A model generated the notes under the pieces. It made no database searches, was not told the origin of the DNA, and saw only the letters and a program-made list of their open reading frames with translations. The translations under genes and the position numbers were made by a program. Shown in pieces: positions 23,983 to 35,226 of a DNA stretch of 64,000 nucleotides. The DNA lies in contig CDMY01000456.1 of assembly GCA_001179505.1 (NCBI GenBank), positions 158,799 to 222,798 of the forward strand. Reading direction: 5' to 3'. The stretch comes from Vitrella brassicaformis (lineage: Eukaryota; Sar; Vitrellaceae). Numbering within the stretch: position 1 is the stretch's first letter; each line of letters begins with the position of its first letter.

Positions 23983-25711
23983 CTAGCCCCCGACTACTTC
24001 CGGCGACACGCTGCAGCTCGGGTCGCTGAAGTTCCGACGCACTATCGCTCGAATAATGTCAGCACGGACAAAGTCATGGGTGATGACGTTGACCTTCAGG
24101 CATCTCCACACGTCGCTGGCCAAGGCCTGCATGCCACACACACACACACACACGAAACACACGGGAGACAAGAAAGCCATCTCTCTCTATGTCTGACTGC
24201 GTGTTCTACTCTCTGTCTTCTGGCAGCGGCTGACCTGGAGCAGCACTTTGTGGGCAGCACACGCGGCCGCTTCGTTGGTCGAAAAGGTGCCGTGGCCACC
24301 CCGGCAGTTAAGGCGTAGGATGGAGCTGATGACCATTCGGGCATCGGGGGTCAGCTCAGCCTTTAGACACACGCACAGCACACATGCCCACCTAGCTATA
24401 CATAGATCCGCTGTGTCGGTGCGCGTGTATAGGTGTGGACCTGCCTGCAGCACGTGCAGCTTCTTGTTCCGCCCACTGATGTGGCGCTGCTTGTCCTCCA
24501 GCCACTGCCACACAGACAGCAGACTGACTCGTCCATGGCCACCCATTCCTCACTGCACAGACCCTCTCTCCGACCCGTGCCGACCTTGGTCATGTTGTCC
24601 ATCAGCTGATTCGGGTCAGCGGTGCGCGTCTTGCCCCAAGATCCTGCCCACACAGGCCCATGCGCAACATCACGACTAACGATCAACAAATGTAATCACA
24701 CCTCGTGCATCTCACCGCGCACGAGGTCCTCTTGTGCCGGGAGGCACGTGGCCCCCTGACCCAACAACACCAGCCTCTTGCCCGCGTCGGCCAGCCTCCC
24801 TATCGGCCAGGTCAGGTGGTGACAATCGGCGATCTGAGGCATGCAAGGAAAGAGATGGCCTCCGAGGTGGCTGGATGTCTGTGTGTGCGCATGTGGGCTT
24901 GTCACCATGTCGTTGCAGTGGGCTTCCCACAGAGCTCTCACTTCCCCCCACTGATCGTCACAGAGCTTCTCCGGAAAATCGCCCTTCATCACCACAACCA
25001 CCTGCACGAACACACACCTACGCGCACACACCCGCAAGTATGGACCGTCGGCGCAGCGCACCACTTCGGTCTGCGCGTCGCGGTCGTGCACAACGAACTC
25101 GGCGATCTCTCGGATGATCTCCTCCAGCGGCCGGCAGAGGAACGTGTGACTTACCCAGTACCTAAATGCATCACTCACCATACATACACACAGACATGCC
25201 TGCAGGCACTCACCACCCACCACCCCCCAGTCAGCTCATCACTTGGGTGGTGGTGGGTCGTGTTGCCTGAAGAAGGCCCCCTCTTTGGCAAGGTAGCTGC
25301 ACACCGGTCGAGGCCTCTTGGAAGTGTCCTTAATCCGCAGGTCGATCAGCCGTATACCCATCCGCAGCTGCTGCAGCACGTTCACACCCTGACACCGCCC
25401 CCACCTGGCGGGCAGGCCACTCACAAAAGGGAATCTGTCTGCACCCGAGTCGTGGCTGCCTGGAAAGAAGAACCTCACACAACACACAATCTGGACATCA
25501 GCATTTCCCTGCATTGATTGCACTCAATGTATTCAGTGGACTCACCGGGCGGCGCCAACTCCACTAGCGACTTATCTCAGACCTCCTGATGCGTCATCCA
25601 GTCCTTCAGCGTCTCCTCCTCGCCGCCACTCGCCCACTCACCACCCCTTTGAGCGTTCGCGTGACGGCCACCCATTCGCGCCAGAAGCCCGGAAGGCCTC
25701 CCTGCACTCAT
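23983..25711 (-). CDS. PI-PLC X-domain protein with one in-frame TGA
   Basis: The family cleaves phosphatidylinositol lipids or related substrates. Recognisable parts are PPG-SHDSGADRF with the first catalytic His, NVLQQLRMGIRLIDLRI (the barrel strand with metal/substrate residues), YWVSHTFLCRPLEEII with the second His, EVVVVMKGDF and RLVLLGQG. The C-terminus continues through several exons to VVGG and the stop at 23983-23985. Upstream, the codons for DWMTHQEV run in frame into DKSLVELAPPG but are split by a TGA at 25577-25579. Relatives of the PLCXD type often have a Trp-Asp at this spot, so TGG to TGA is the simplest reading. It may be a true nonsense change, a base-call error or readthrough. 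The start at 25711 is a guess. Confidence 0.72.
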
Positions 25712-26236
25712 ACACACGGATCTGCATCCATGTGCGTCTGTCTGTCTGTGTGCCTGCCTGCCTGTGAACCGGTGTCGGGGTGTCTTGTGCTGCCGCAGCA
25801 CCAGGTGAGCGACAGAGATGAGTCCGATCAAAGGGAAAGGGTCTGCTGCGTGACGCCAGCACCACACGGGGGAGTGATTGCAGCGGCCGAGCGATGCTTG
25901 GGATGAATCAATGGGCATGGAGCAGGGAGGGATGACCTGCAGACGATGGATACATGGATACATGACCATTGAAGACGATGGAAGACGATGGATACATGGA
26001 TAGATCGTTGCACGCACGTGCCGTTTCGTGGAGGTTTGCTACCTCTTCCTTTCCTTCCCCGTGCCCCAACTAAGCTAAGCTCGCTGACGGCAGGTGGCCC
26101 CCAGTCTCCCCCACCTCACAGCAACTTGAAGTTCCGGCTTGAAGGAGTTTTGCCTGCAAAATCTGTTTCGGCGCGAGTCCCCAAGGCGTTTGACCCAGCC
26201 CTGTACACCTCCATCTGACGACAACATACCGTGGGG
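25712..26236. other. divergent spacer with a 20-base direct repeat
   Basis: 525 bases between the PI-PLC and androglobin-like starts. A 20-base unit (AGACGATGGATACATGGATA) occurs at 25941-25960 and 25983-26002. The 12-mer AGCTAAGCTCGC at 26073-26084 is shared with the ABCE1 promoter region. The promoters of both genes should lie here. Confidence 0.5.
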
Positions 26237-29200
26237 ATGGCTCCTAAGAAAGACGACAAGAAAGGCGGCAAGGGGGCAGAAGCTGACTCCTTCAGCAGCT
26301 ATGCTCCGCGGGAGCCTCTCCCGCCACCGCCGGCCCCTGCGGCCACAGATTTCCCTGCACCACAGCAGCCGAAGCACGTGCCCCAAATGTTCCCTGCCTT
26401 CAGTGCAGAAGACATGCAGGTACTTAAGGGAGGGCCGCGGCGAATGTGGATGGTGTTGTGCATGGGTGTGTATGTGAGTGATGTCAGGGTGAGGTGTGGC
26501 TGCCCGACGAGGTGGACAACCGTTTTGTGGACATCTCTTTCAACCGCTCGCTGCTGCCCAAGAGTGTCGCCTCTCGCGTCAAGGGCTGGAAGAGGGCATA
26601 CGACCTCCCTGATCTTGAGAAGCCCTTCGAGCCTGAGCCACCGCTGCCAGGTGAAAGAAAGGAACACAGATCCTGCGTGTGTCCATATGTGTGTGTGTGT
26701 ATGTGTGTGTGTGTGTGTTGTGTGTGACAGAGGTGGAAGAGGAGACGGCCAAGCCGGCCGATGCGAAAGGCAAGAAGGCCGGCAAGGACGACAAAAAGAA
26801 GGACGACAAAGCCGCGGCCAAGAAGGGCGCCCCGACGTCCACCAAGCCCGTCGATGAGGTCTTCGCGTCGGTCCTGCAGCAACTGCAGGCGGCCTCCGAT
26901 GATCGGTGCTGCGTGCTGCCCCGGGCGGACTGGTGCTGTCGGTATGCGGGCCTGGGTGAGGACGAGAGGGACGTCGAATGGGCACAGTGGGTGGCGTCTC
27001 TCTACCGGATGATCGCAAACCACCCACGATTCTTCGCCAAGGTAGATAGAGTGGATTGAGGCATGCCAAACCACACCAGGCCACAGCACACTGAGGGTAG
27101 GGTGTGTGTCCATACGTATGTCGTTGTGCAGGGGACGTTCCTGTATGAGTGTCTGTATCCGCAAGACTCCCGCGGGCTGCCGCTGGTCAACCCCAACGGC
27201 CGATACCTCATGCGCCTCTTCATCCACAGTGCCTGGCGCGTCGTGGAGTTCGACGACGTCATCCCGCTGGACCATGCTGGTGTGCCACTCCTGCCCAAAG
27301 CAGACAACCCACGGCACCTCTGGCCCCTCCTACTCACAAAGGTGGGTAGGTGTGTGTGTGTGTGTGTGTGTGTGTGGCCGTGAGACACCTGTGTGAGTGT
27401 GTTTGTTCGTTGTGTGACATCAGGGGCTGCTCAAGGCGTTTCAGCCCGAGTTGGCTGCGGGTGTGCAGCAGCTGCCCATTGTGGAGGCCCTCACAGGCTG
27501 GCTCCCACACAGGACAACACGTACCATCTCACCTCTCCCCAGACCCAATATATAACCGCCCGATCTCCCTTTTCGCAGTGTCTTGGTCGTCTCTGGAGCG
27601 GTGTGTGCATCGGAACGTGATGGTGTCCCTGAGCCTCAAGTCGGATGCAGCGGCGGCCAACGCCCGTCGACGGCCGACCACATCGCCCTCCCCTGCTGCA
27701 CAGGAGGACGGCAGTGTCAGCAGCACCGCCAAGCCAAAGAAGAGGGCGAGCAAGAGAAAGGTACAGAACAGAGGGAGCGAGGGATCGGACAGACATCAAA
27801 TGGGTGGCATGCTTGGTGTCTCTCGGTCTGTGTGTCGGCTTGCAGGCTGCCGAGGAAGCGAAGGAAGCCAAGAGGGTACCTACCATACAATACACACAAA
27901 GGCGCCAGCGGACTTTTCCTTCCGCGGTTGCCTGTGAGTGAGTGCTTTCTCTGTCTTGTTCTTCTCAGCCTGACACGGGGGTGCGTGAAGCCCCTGCATT
28001 GCCCGAGACCATCGTGTGTGCCTGGCAGTCATACCTCCTATGCGAGATGGCCGATGAGCCCAGACAGGTAGGTAGGTAGGTAGGTACACAGCCGCCCACA
28101 CTCAGCTAGCTAACCAGACAGACGCTCACACCGGTGGGTGAACTGTGCAGGTGCGTGTCAAGTGCGGATCGATGCGGCCGCTGGGATCGCTGCGGCGGCG
28201 TAGACGGCTGGACTCTGAGTATTCTGTGGAGGATGACCACACGCCAAAGACCTTCCCAAACGACACACAAGGCGCGTTCGACCCACTGCTCGCTGGACAG
28301 CAGCAGTGAGTCACAAACACACACACAACACAACCACACGACCGACCCTCTCTCTCCCCTCTGTCTCTCTGTCTTCGCAAAGGCTCAGTCAGCGTGTGCT
28401 GCTTTCCCCCTCCCCCTCACCCCCACCGCTGCCTCCGCCCCCCGGGCCCAAGACGACAGACGACGGCCAGGAAGCGCCGCCCACTCAGCAAGAGATCGAC
28501 GACAGAATGAATGACTTCTACGGAGAGCTGGCCAAGAAGTGGCAGCCCGCCAGCGATCGTCCGCTGCCCATCCCGCCCGATGGCGTCACATACGATGGCG
28601 GCTGCTGGGTCTTGTGGGAGGACCTGCTCTCCCTCGCTGGCACATCGATGGTGCAGTATTTCCTCCCGCAGGACTACTTCCATGTGGCGCATTTCGACGG
28701 TGCGTGGGAGAGGCGGGACGAGCCGTTCAAGCTGCCGGTGCCGCATGTGTGTGTGCTGACTCTCGCCCCTCCCCCGCCCCCTCCTGAGCCGCCCAGAGGC
28801 AAGGGCAATCGGATGGCACGAACAGGGTAACAACAAACAGACCACAGACACAGGACAGGGGCTTGTCGTGTGTCACTAATTGATGTGTCTCCTGCCTGCA
28901 CCCATGCTGTCTGTCAGAACAAGGTCTCGTGTCGAAGCGAGGCGCAGCAGCACCGGTGCGAGCATGCCGCCAGAGACCACCAGGCCGCCCGTGGATGAGA
29001 TCCCGCGGCTGCCTACTATATTCCAATTCACGCCCCTCCTCCCCCTGCCGCCACGCACAGCAGCACCACCCGCCCCCCAGCAGCCACCAGAAGGAGCCGA
29101 CCAGCAGCAGGACCAAGAGCAGCAGCAGCAGCAGCCGGCCTCTCCCCGCCCCCCGCCCCCTCCCTCCCCCCCTCTGCTCGACGAAGGCGAAGATGCCGAG

Positions 29201-32200
29201 TCATTCTTCTTTGCCGCACACACACAGACAGGGGAGCTGCCCCCCTCATGCGTCATCCAGGGGGTCACCGCTCTGCTGGGTGACGACAAGGACACGGACC
29301 ACCCCACAGTTGCGCTGCATCACGCGCACAAGATGATGCAACGGTCGCGCACCACCACGGCAGCCACGCCCAAGGCCAGCCAGAGCCATGTGGGCAGCAG
29401 CAGTGGTGGCGGAGTGTCTAGTGGCGGGTCTGCTGTGTGGGAACAGGTGGACGGGGCGGGGGGCTGCTGGCTCAGAGGGGCGGGGGGAGACACCGCCGCT
29501 ATGAGACTGCCTTTCGGAAAGTATGTATGTCGATCAGAGAGAGAGGGAGAGAGAGAGAGAAGAGGGAAGCTCATTCTTGTCTTGCAGGCATTTGTTTCTG
29601 ATATCGATGGAGGCGTGGACGGGCGGTGGGCGGCTACGCGTGGCTGCCCCCAAGGTCGGCATGGGGGAGGCGACGGGAGCACAGATCATGCCCCTGAGCG
29701 AGTATCTCAGCGCCAGCGGCCATCTGCAAGTAGGCCGCCGGACAGCCATCCATCCATGGAATCAGAGAGAGGCATCTGTGTACCATCTTTCTTTCTGTGG
29801 GTGCAGACAGTGTCTGAGAGTGGTAGTATCCCCAGCCCCAGCAACCGATACGCCATCTGGAGCAAGCTCGTTCTTTCCCTCCCCGAGAGCCCTCCTCGTG
29901 ACCTCCTCCTCTCTCTGCAGCTGCCACCCTCCCCTCCCGTCATCCACCCACACCTTTCGCTGTCGATAGCCCCCCTCCCCGCACCGAAACAGACCACAGA
30001 AAGAGAGGCGCCCAATGCCACAGCTGCCAGCCCCCCTGCACCAGCAGCACCAGCATCGCCCGGCCCACCTGTGTACCAGCAGCCAATCGACCCGCCATCT
30101 CCTCTGCCGTCAGAGTTCGTGTCTCTCCCTCCCCTGCCCCTTACACACATCCCGCCGTCGATGATTGTGGCTCCGTCACGACAGCTGCTGATCCTCCTGG
30201 AGGGCAATCTTCGCGAGCTCTGTCAGCCGGCCCCATTCGCCGCGGCAGTGGTTGGCAAGGGGGGATGCGCGAGACAAAGTGAGGCGGCCGGAGAGGGGAG
30301 GGAGGGCGAGGCGGCGAACAACAACCAGCTGGATCTCAAGGCTGTGAGCCTGCCATTTGACACCACCTGGGAGGGTGAGATGCGCAGCAGCGAGCACAAC
30401 AGGGTGCTGCGGGAGAGGCTCACCGTCACGGGTGACAACGCCACAACCGCCACCCTTCGCCTGACCACCCAGTTCCCAGACGAGAGAGACACGTACCTGC
30501 TCCTGTCCATACTCATCCCCCGCCCGGCCCCCACTCTCGCACCTCCCCGCGCCCCTCCTTGCAAGGAAGAGCAAAAGACAGAGGGCGAGACAGCAGCGCC
30601 CCCACCAGGACCACCACCACCACCACCAGCGGCGGCCATTGAGAAACCCGGTGAGGTCGCTCCTGGTGGTGGGGTGAGTGTCCCGCCACTGCTGCCAGTG
30701 TGTGAGGAGGTGTTGCGAGAGGAGGGGAGGAGGGAGGTCTGCATCAGACACATCAGCCTGCTGCCGAAGGTACTTACGTAGCCGTATAGGGGTACAGCCA
30801 CCCACAGCGCAGGAGCGACGCGTGTGTGGCTGTTGTGGCTGGTGTGGATGGATGGTTTCAGGTGCCCTACATATTGGAGTGTGTGGTGGATCCCTTCAGA
30901 GGCTCCACCGACCTCACCGGCGGCAGGTGGCGCATGCAACTCATCGCAACAGACACACTCGAGCTCGGAAGGGACACCACACAGGTAAGTCAGCGGCTAC
31001 TCCCACACATACACACACACGCTGATGCACATCCCTCCTGCACACACACACGACACGGCGCCGCAGGATGACGTGGAGCGTGCGGTGCGGTCCAGCTGGG
31101 CGTCAGCCAAACCTGAGCGGCCGACACAAGCCAAGGAAACACGACACAAGTACCTGGTGGCCAGACAGGCGGAGACCACCGCCACTGCCGCTGATGCCAC
31201 AGGTGGTGAGGAGGGGCAGAAGGAGCGGCTTCCCGACCCACCTGCACCCACATTGGCTGAATTCAGGTCACCACACGTAGCGAGAGAAAAGTGGCACTCA
31301 GAGTGCTCTGTTTGTTTGAGCCATCTCCCTCCCTCTCTGTTGCTTCGGTCTTGCATTCTGTTTATTCAGAGAGATGCTGGTGTGGCGGCTGCAGCTGACG
31401 GAGAGAGAGGCTTTTGATGCACTGACAGGGGTGGGGGCGGAGGCTGATCAGCCACCCCTCACAAAGGAGGCCTTCACAAACCACCCCCTCCTGCGCCAAC
31501 GACTGAGTACTGTAAAAGTTCGATCAACCAACTATCCACACATGACACGACCTTCATGTAGAATTGCCGTCTGTCTGCAGAGCTCACCTCCTCCCAGTGT
31601 GCGGCCGTCTTTGACCTCCTCGACCCCCAGGCCACGTCCGGCATCACCCGACAGCACTTCATCACCTCCCTCACACCCCCACCCTCCCCAGCAATCAAGG
31701 CGCTCATCGACGCACAGGCAGCGGCAGCAGCAGCAGGGGGGGCGGGCAAAGACGCCAAGAAGGCGCCCCCGCCGAAGGACCAGGGCAAAAAGGGCAAAGA
31801 GGGTGCAGACAAGGGAGACGAAAAAGGGACGACGGAAGCGGTGGCGCCGTCGGGGCTGAAGCGGCCGATGAGAGACCAGGACTACGTCAGTGCCGCGTAG
31901 GCGAGACACACACACACACACACACCACTTTGTCAATTTGGGTGTCTCTCTGTGTGTGTGTGTGTGTGTCAGTTTGTGTGCGTTTGTGCGTGACGCCGTC
32001 CGGTCAGAGGAGGACCGTCTCGTCACCGTCGAGGGCACTTCGCGGCTGCTCGACCTCAGAGACGGTACAGACGCACCGCACATCTACATGCACACACACA
32101 TATCGGGCATTTCTGTGTGCTGTCGCATCAAGACATGCTGCTGCGGTCCCACGAGCTCACCCAGTGGCTGCAGCAGGAGAAGGCAAGCCGTGAACAAACG

Positions 32201-33317
32201 GTGGCCGAGCGGCAGCAGCTGTTCGACAGCGTCAAAGAGGTCCGTCCACCCACCTCTACTGCTTCGCATCACATGTGCGTGTGTGTGTGTATGTATCTGT
32301 CAGTTGACGGAGCGCTGCCGGCTCAGCCGGTCGAAGGATCCCGGCCCGCCTCTCACCTTCGCACCCCAACGGCAAAACCTTCAGTAGCCTCACACACACA
32401 CACACACACGCACACACCCACACACACACACACGAGACACAGTGGGAGAAACGAGAAACCTCTCTGTGTGTCTTGTTCGTTCAGGAAGCGCGTATTCGAC
32501 CGGCGAGGCCGCCTCACAAAGCTCAAGGAAACCATTGAGGTGCTCATGGAGCGACGGACGGATGGATGGGCGCGGCGCACCCAAGTCCACACGCCAGCAC
32601 ACTGTGTCTGTCGGTGTGTCTGTCTGTCTGTCTGTGTGCAGGAGGGCCAGCTCGTGCTGGACACGCTTGAGCCCCTGATGAAAGAGGCACAGGAGTCGGA
32701 GGGGCACTACTTCGACAAGGCACTTATGGAGGTGGCCGAGAGGCGCCTGCGCATCCTCCAAATCACGCACCGGTCCGTCCGTCTGTGTGCCCGCCTGTCC
32801 ACACAAATGAGTACGCCGCGTTAAACTTACTGTGTCCGCAGGTGTGGTGAGCTGGTGGATTCTGCGGCCAAGACGGCGGCTGAGAATGAGGCCTTGAAGG
32901 AACAGGCGCAGAGAGACGCTGGTGCACAAGGAGGTAAGTGAAGTGCAACCCTCCCCTCCCTCCCTGAACCTCCAACATAATGTATGTCTACCCCACTGAA
33001 CACTCCTGCTGAGTGCAGAGGAGGGCATCCCGCAGCCCCCGCAGCCCAGGCCCCTGCTGGACCAGGAGGAGACACGCGAGCTGAGATCCCTCAACAAGGA
33101 GATAGACGCATTGCTGGACACCGAGGGCATCACAGTGGCCATAGAGGGGGCTGGTGGTGAGGGGGGTGAGGCCACTGCCGCTGCCGGTGCCGCTGCTGCA
33201 GCTGGCGCATGCAAGTGGCGGCTGAGCGAGGAGCAGCTCGTTGTGCTGAGGAAGGCGCGAGAGTTGGCCATGAGCAAGAAGCAGAAACGGGCGACGCAGC
33301 CTGTGGTGGCTGCCTGA
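26237..33317 (+). CDS. ADGB: androglobin-like calpain-domain protein
   Basis: About 24 exons coding roughly 1,740 aa. The N-terminus is Lys-rich (MAPKKDDKKGGKG). An LPKSVASRVKGWKR stretch and a calpain-like domain follow, with NGRYLMRLFIHSAWRVVEFDD, LWPLLLTKGLLK and EALTGWLP. These match androglobin in order. Later matches are CWVLWEDLLSLAGTS (near 28.6 kb), MRLPFGKHLFL (29.5 kb), GGRWRMQLIATD (30.9 kb) and DDVERAVRSSW...AKETRHKYL (31.1 kb). The C-terminus is coiled coil, ending RATQPVVAA with TGA at 33315-33317. Between the 29.6 kb and 30.8 kb blocks, where animal androglobin carries its split globin and IQ motif, I see only Pro-rich and beta-rich sequence. I see no clear calpain catalytic Cys motif. 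Androglobin is tied to flagella in animals; a flagellar role here is inferred. Confidence 0.82.
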
Positions 33318-33765
33318 ACGAACGACTCGACTGACTGACTGACTTGTGTCTGCGCGTCAGTTGGTGACGGGGTGACAGTTGAGCGATGGATGCGATGCAT
33401 CTGTGTAGGTGTGTGTGGCAAAGGCGTGTCAGACACGGGCCAGGTGTGTGTCGTGTATAATCAGTCGATTAGCTCATGACGGGCGTTGAAAGGTCAACAC
33501 CCCCCCACACACACACACACACACTCAGCCAGCTCTGCACAATCTAAGTACTCTAGCCAGTCAATTCCAACACCCAACCAGCCGACACCCCACCCACGTG
33601 TGGGCCACCTGCACATTTCCCCTACGCACCCCCATCCCATCTACAACCTTCCACCTGTCTGTCTGTCTGTCTGTCTGTCTGAATCCGCTAACAAGGTCTA
33701 TCTAGTCCTCCTTCTACCACCTTCCCGTCTGGCTGCTATGCTATGATGCCATCCCGCTCGTTTCT
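33318..33765. other. spacer between converging genes
   Basis: 448 bases with a CA run near 33505-33525 and CTGT units near 33655-33680. No gene seen; holds two 3' UTRs. Confidence 0.5.
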
Positions 33766-35112
33766 TCAGTCCCCCCCGCCAGCAGCGGCGGCCTCGCTGC
33801 CGCCCTCCCCCGCGGCTCTGCTCTTGTCCAGAGTGCCCCCCTGCACGATCTCGACCTTGTTGTGGCGGATGAGCTGCTCGACGTCGTTGGTCATGAGGAG
33901 CGTGGTCACCCGGCCCTCCTTGAGCTGCGTCGTCCTGACGCTGACGTCCCGGGTATCCTTGTCCGTGCTGATGGTCACCACCTCGCAGTCCTCCAACACG
34001 CGCACCGCCACGTCCACACACACCGGCGGATCCATGTGCTGCAGCGAGCGACACACACACACACAGAATGAATGGATGGATGGATGGATGGACGGATGGA
34101 TGGATGGAAGTCGGCCTTTCTCGGACTCACTGACTGACTGACTGACTCCATCGCTCTGTCACCTTCGTCAGGTCGAGGGGCTCGCCGAGTCCGAACTCCT
34201 TGGCGAGGTCGCTGCCCAGGTCCCCGAGGTACGTGTTGAAGTTGTTGAAGTAGGTCTCCTCCTCGTCGCACAGGCGGCTCGTGAGGGTCTCGGGCAACAC
34301 CGGACCCACCTCGAACCGCACCTTCTGCAGCTTATCCAGCCGATACGCCCTGCAGCNNNNNNNNNNNNNNNNNNNNNNNNNNNNNNNNNNNNNNNNNNNN
34401 NNNNNNNNNNNNNNNNNNNNNNNNNNNNNNNNNNNNNNNNNNNNNNNNNNNNNNNNNNNNNNNNNNNNNNNNNNNNNNNNNNNNNNNNNNNNNNNNNNNN
34501 NNNNNNNNNNNNNNNNNNNNNNNNNNNNNNNNNNNNNNNNNNNNNNNNNNNNNNNNNNNNNNNNNNNNNNNNNNNNNNNNNNNNNNNNNNNNNNNNNNNN
34601 NNNNNNNNNNNNNNNNNNNNNNNNNNNNNNNNNNNNNNNNNNNNNNNNNNNNNNNNCCCCCCCCCCCCCCCCACACGTTCGAGAGAGTCGACCAACCGAC
34701 CAAAGTAAGCATCCTGCCCATGTGCTGTGCTGTGGTGTGCTGACGCACTCACAGGTATGCGAGCACCTCCCTCTTGCGATGGTCTGCCTCGGCGGTCCAC
34801 GCCGCAAGCTGAGCGATGTCGTGTGGCTCACGGCGCTTGCTACTGCAACACACACACACACATACACAGGGCTGGGCTATTCTTTCTTCTTCTTCGGGTG
34901 TGCGGCGCTTACGCAAGTATTTCGTCGACGCGTTGCCAGAGGTTGATGAGTCTATCAATCTTGATGTCGACCTCCTGCGCGTCGAAGGGCGGCAGCCACG
35001 TGGACTTGTGCAGATCCGCCAGAAGCTTGGCGTCCGCTGCGTGGGTCTGCGCCCCGCCATCCCCGGCGGCGGCCGCAGCAGAACTACCCACCGATGACGC
35101 CTGTGACGACAT
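33766..35112 (-). CDS. SLD5: GINS complex subunit SLD5
   Basis: SLD5 is one of four GINS subunits; GINS joins CDC45 and MCM2-7 in the replicative helicase. The start ATG 35112 is followed by an Ala/Ser-rich lead. Next comes the helical A domain (VDIKIDRLINLWQRVDEIL, then REPHDIAQLAAWTAEADHRKR, then YRLDKLQKVRFEV and EETYFNNF). The C-terminal beta domain (VCVDVAVRVLEDCEVVTI, then LKEGRVTTLLMTNDVEQLI, then HNKVEIVQGG) lines up with the end of human GINS4. An Ala/Gly-rich extension of about 20 residues follows to the stop at 33766. A 300-N gap lies in the intron before the YRLDK exon. One small exon could be hidden there, but the family order looks continuous. Confidence 0.85.
34357..34656. other. 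assembly gap, 300 N
   Basis: Exactly 300 N, followed by a run of C on the right (34657-34672). It sits at the 5' edge of an SLD5 exon, so the splice acceptor of that exon may be inside the gap. Confidence 0.98.
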
Positions 35113-35226
35113 CCAGGATGCAGATCTCTGTCGGAAGATGTGATGGATTGGGGTTTCAGGGTACAAACCCTGGGGGCCGCCCAGGTCAAGTTTGCAACTG
35201 CAGGTTTGAGCTGAGTTTGAGCAACG
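35113..35226. promoter_or_regulatory. 114-base divergent promoter region
   Basis: Between SLD5 (-) and the coiled-coil gene (+). It contains a small inverted repeat, CAGGGT-AC-AAACCCTG, near 35157-35171 and GTTTGAGCTGAGTTTGAGC, a near-direct repeat, at 35202-35220. Function inferred from position. Confidence 0.35.

Noticed and set aside
25559-25579. A tiny intron (about 19 bases) removing the TGA in the PI-PLC gene
   Set aside because: GT and AG exist at the right places, but removing them shifts the frame away from ELAPPG, and introns here are much longer.
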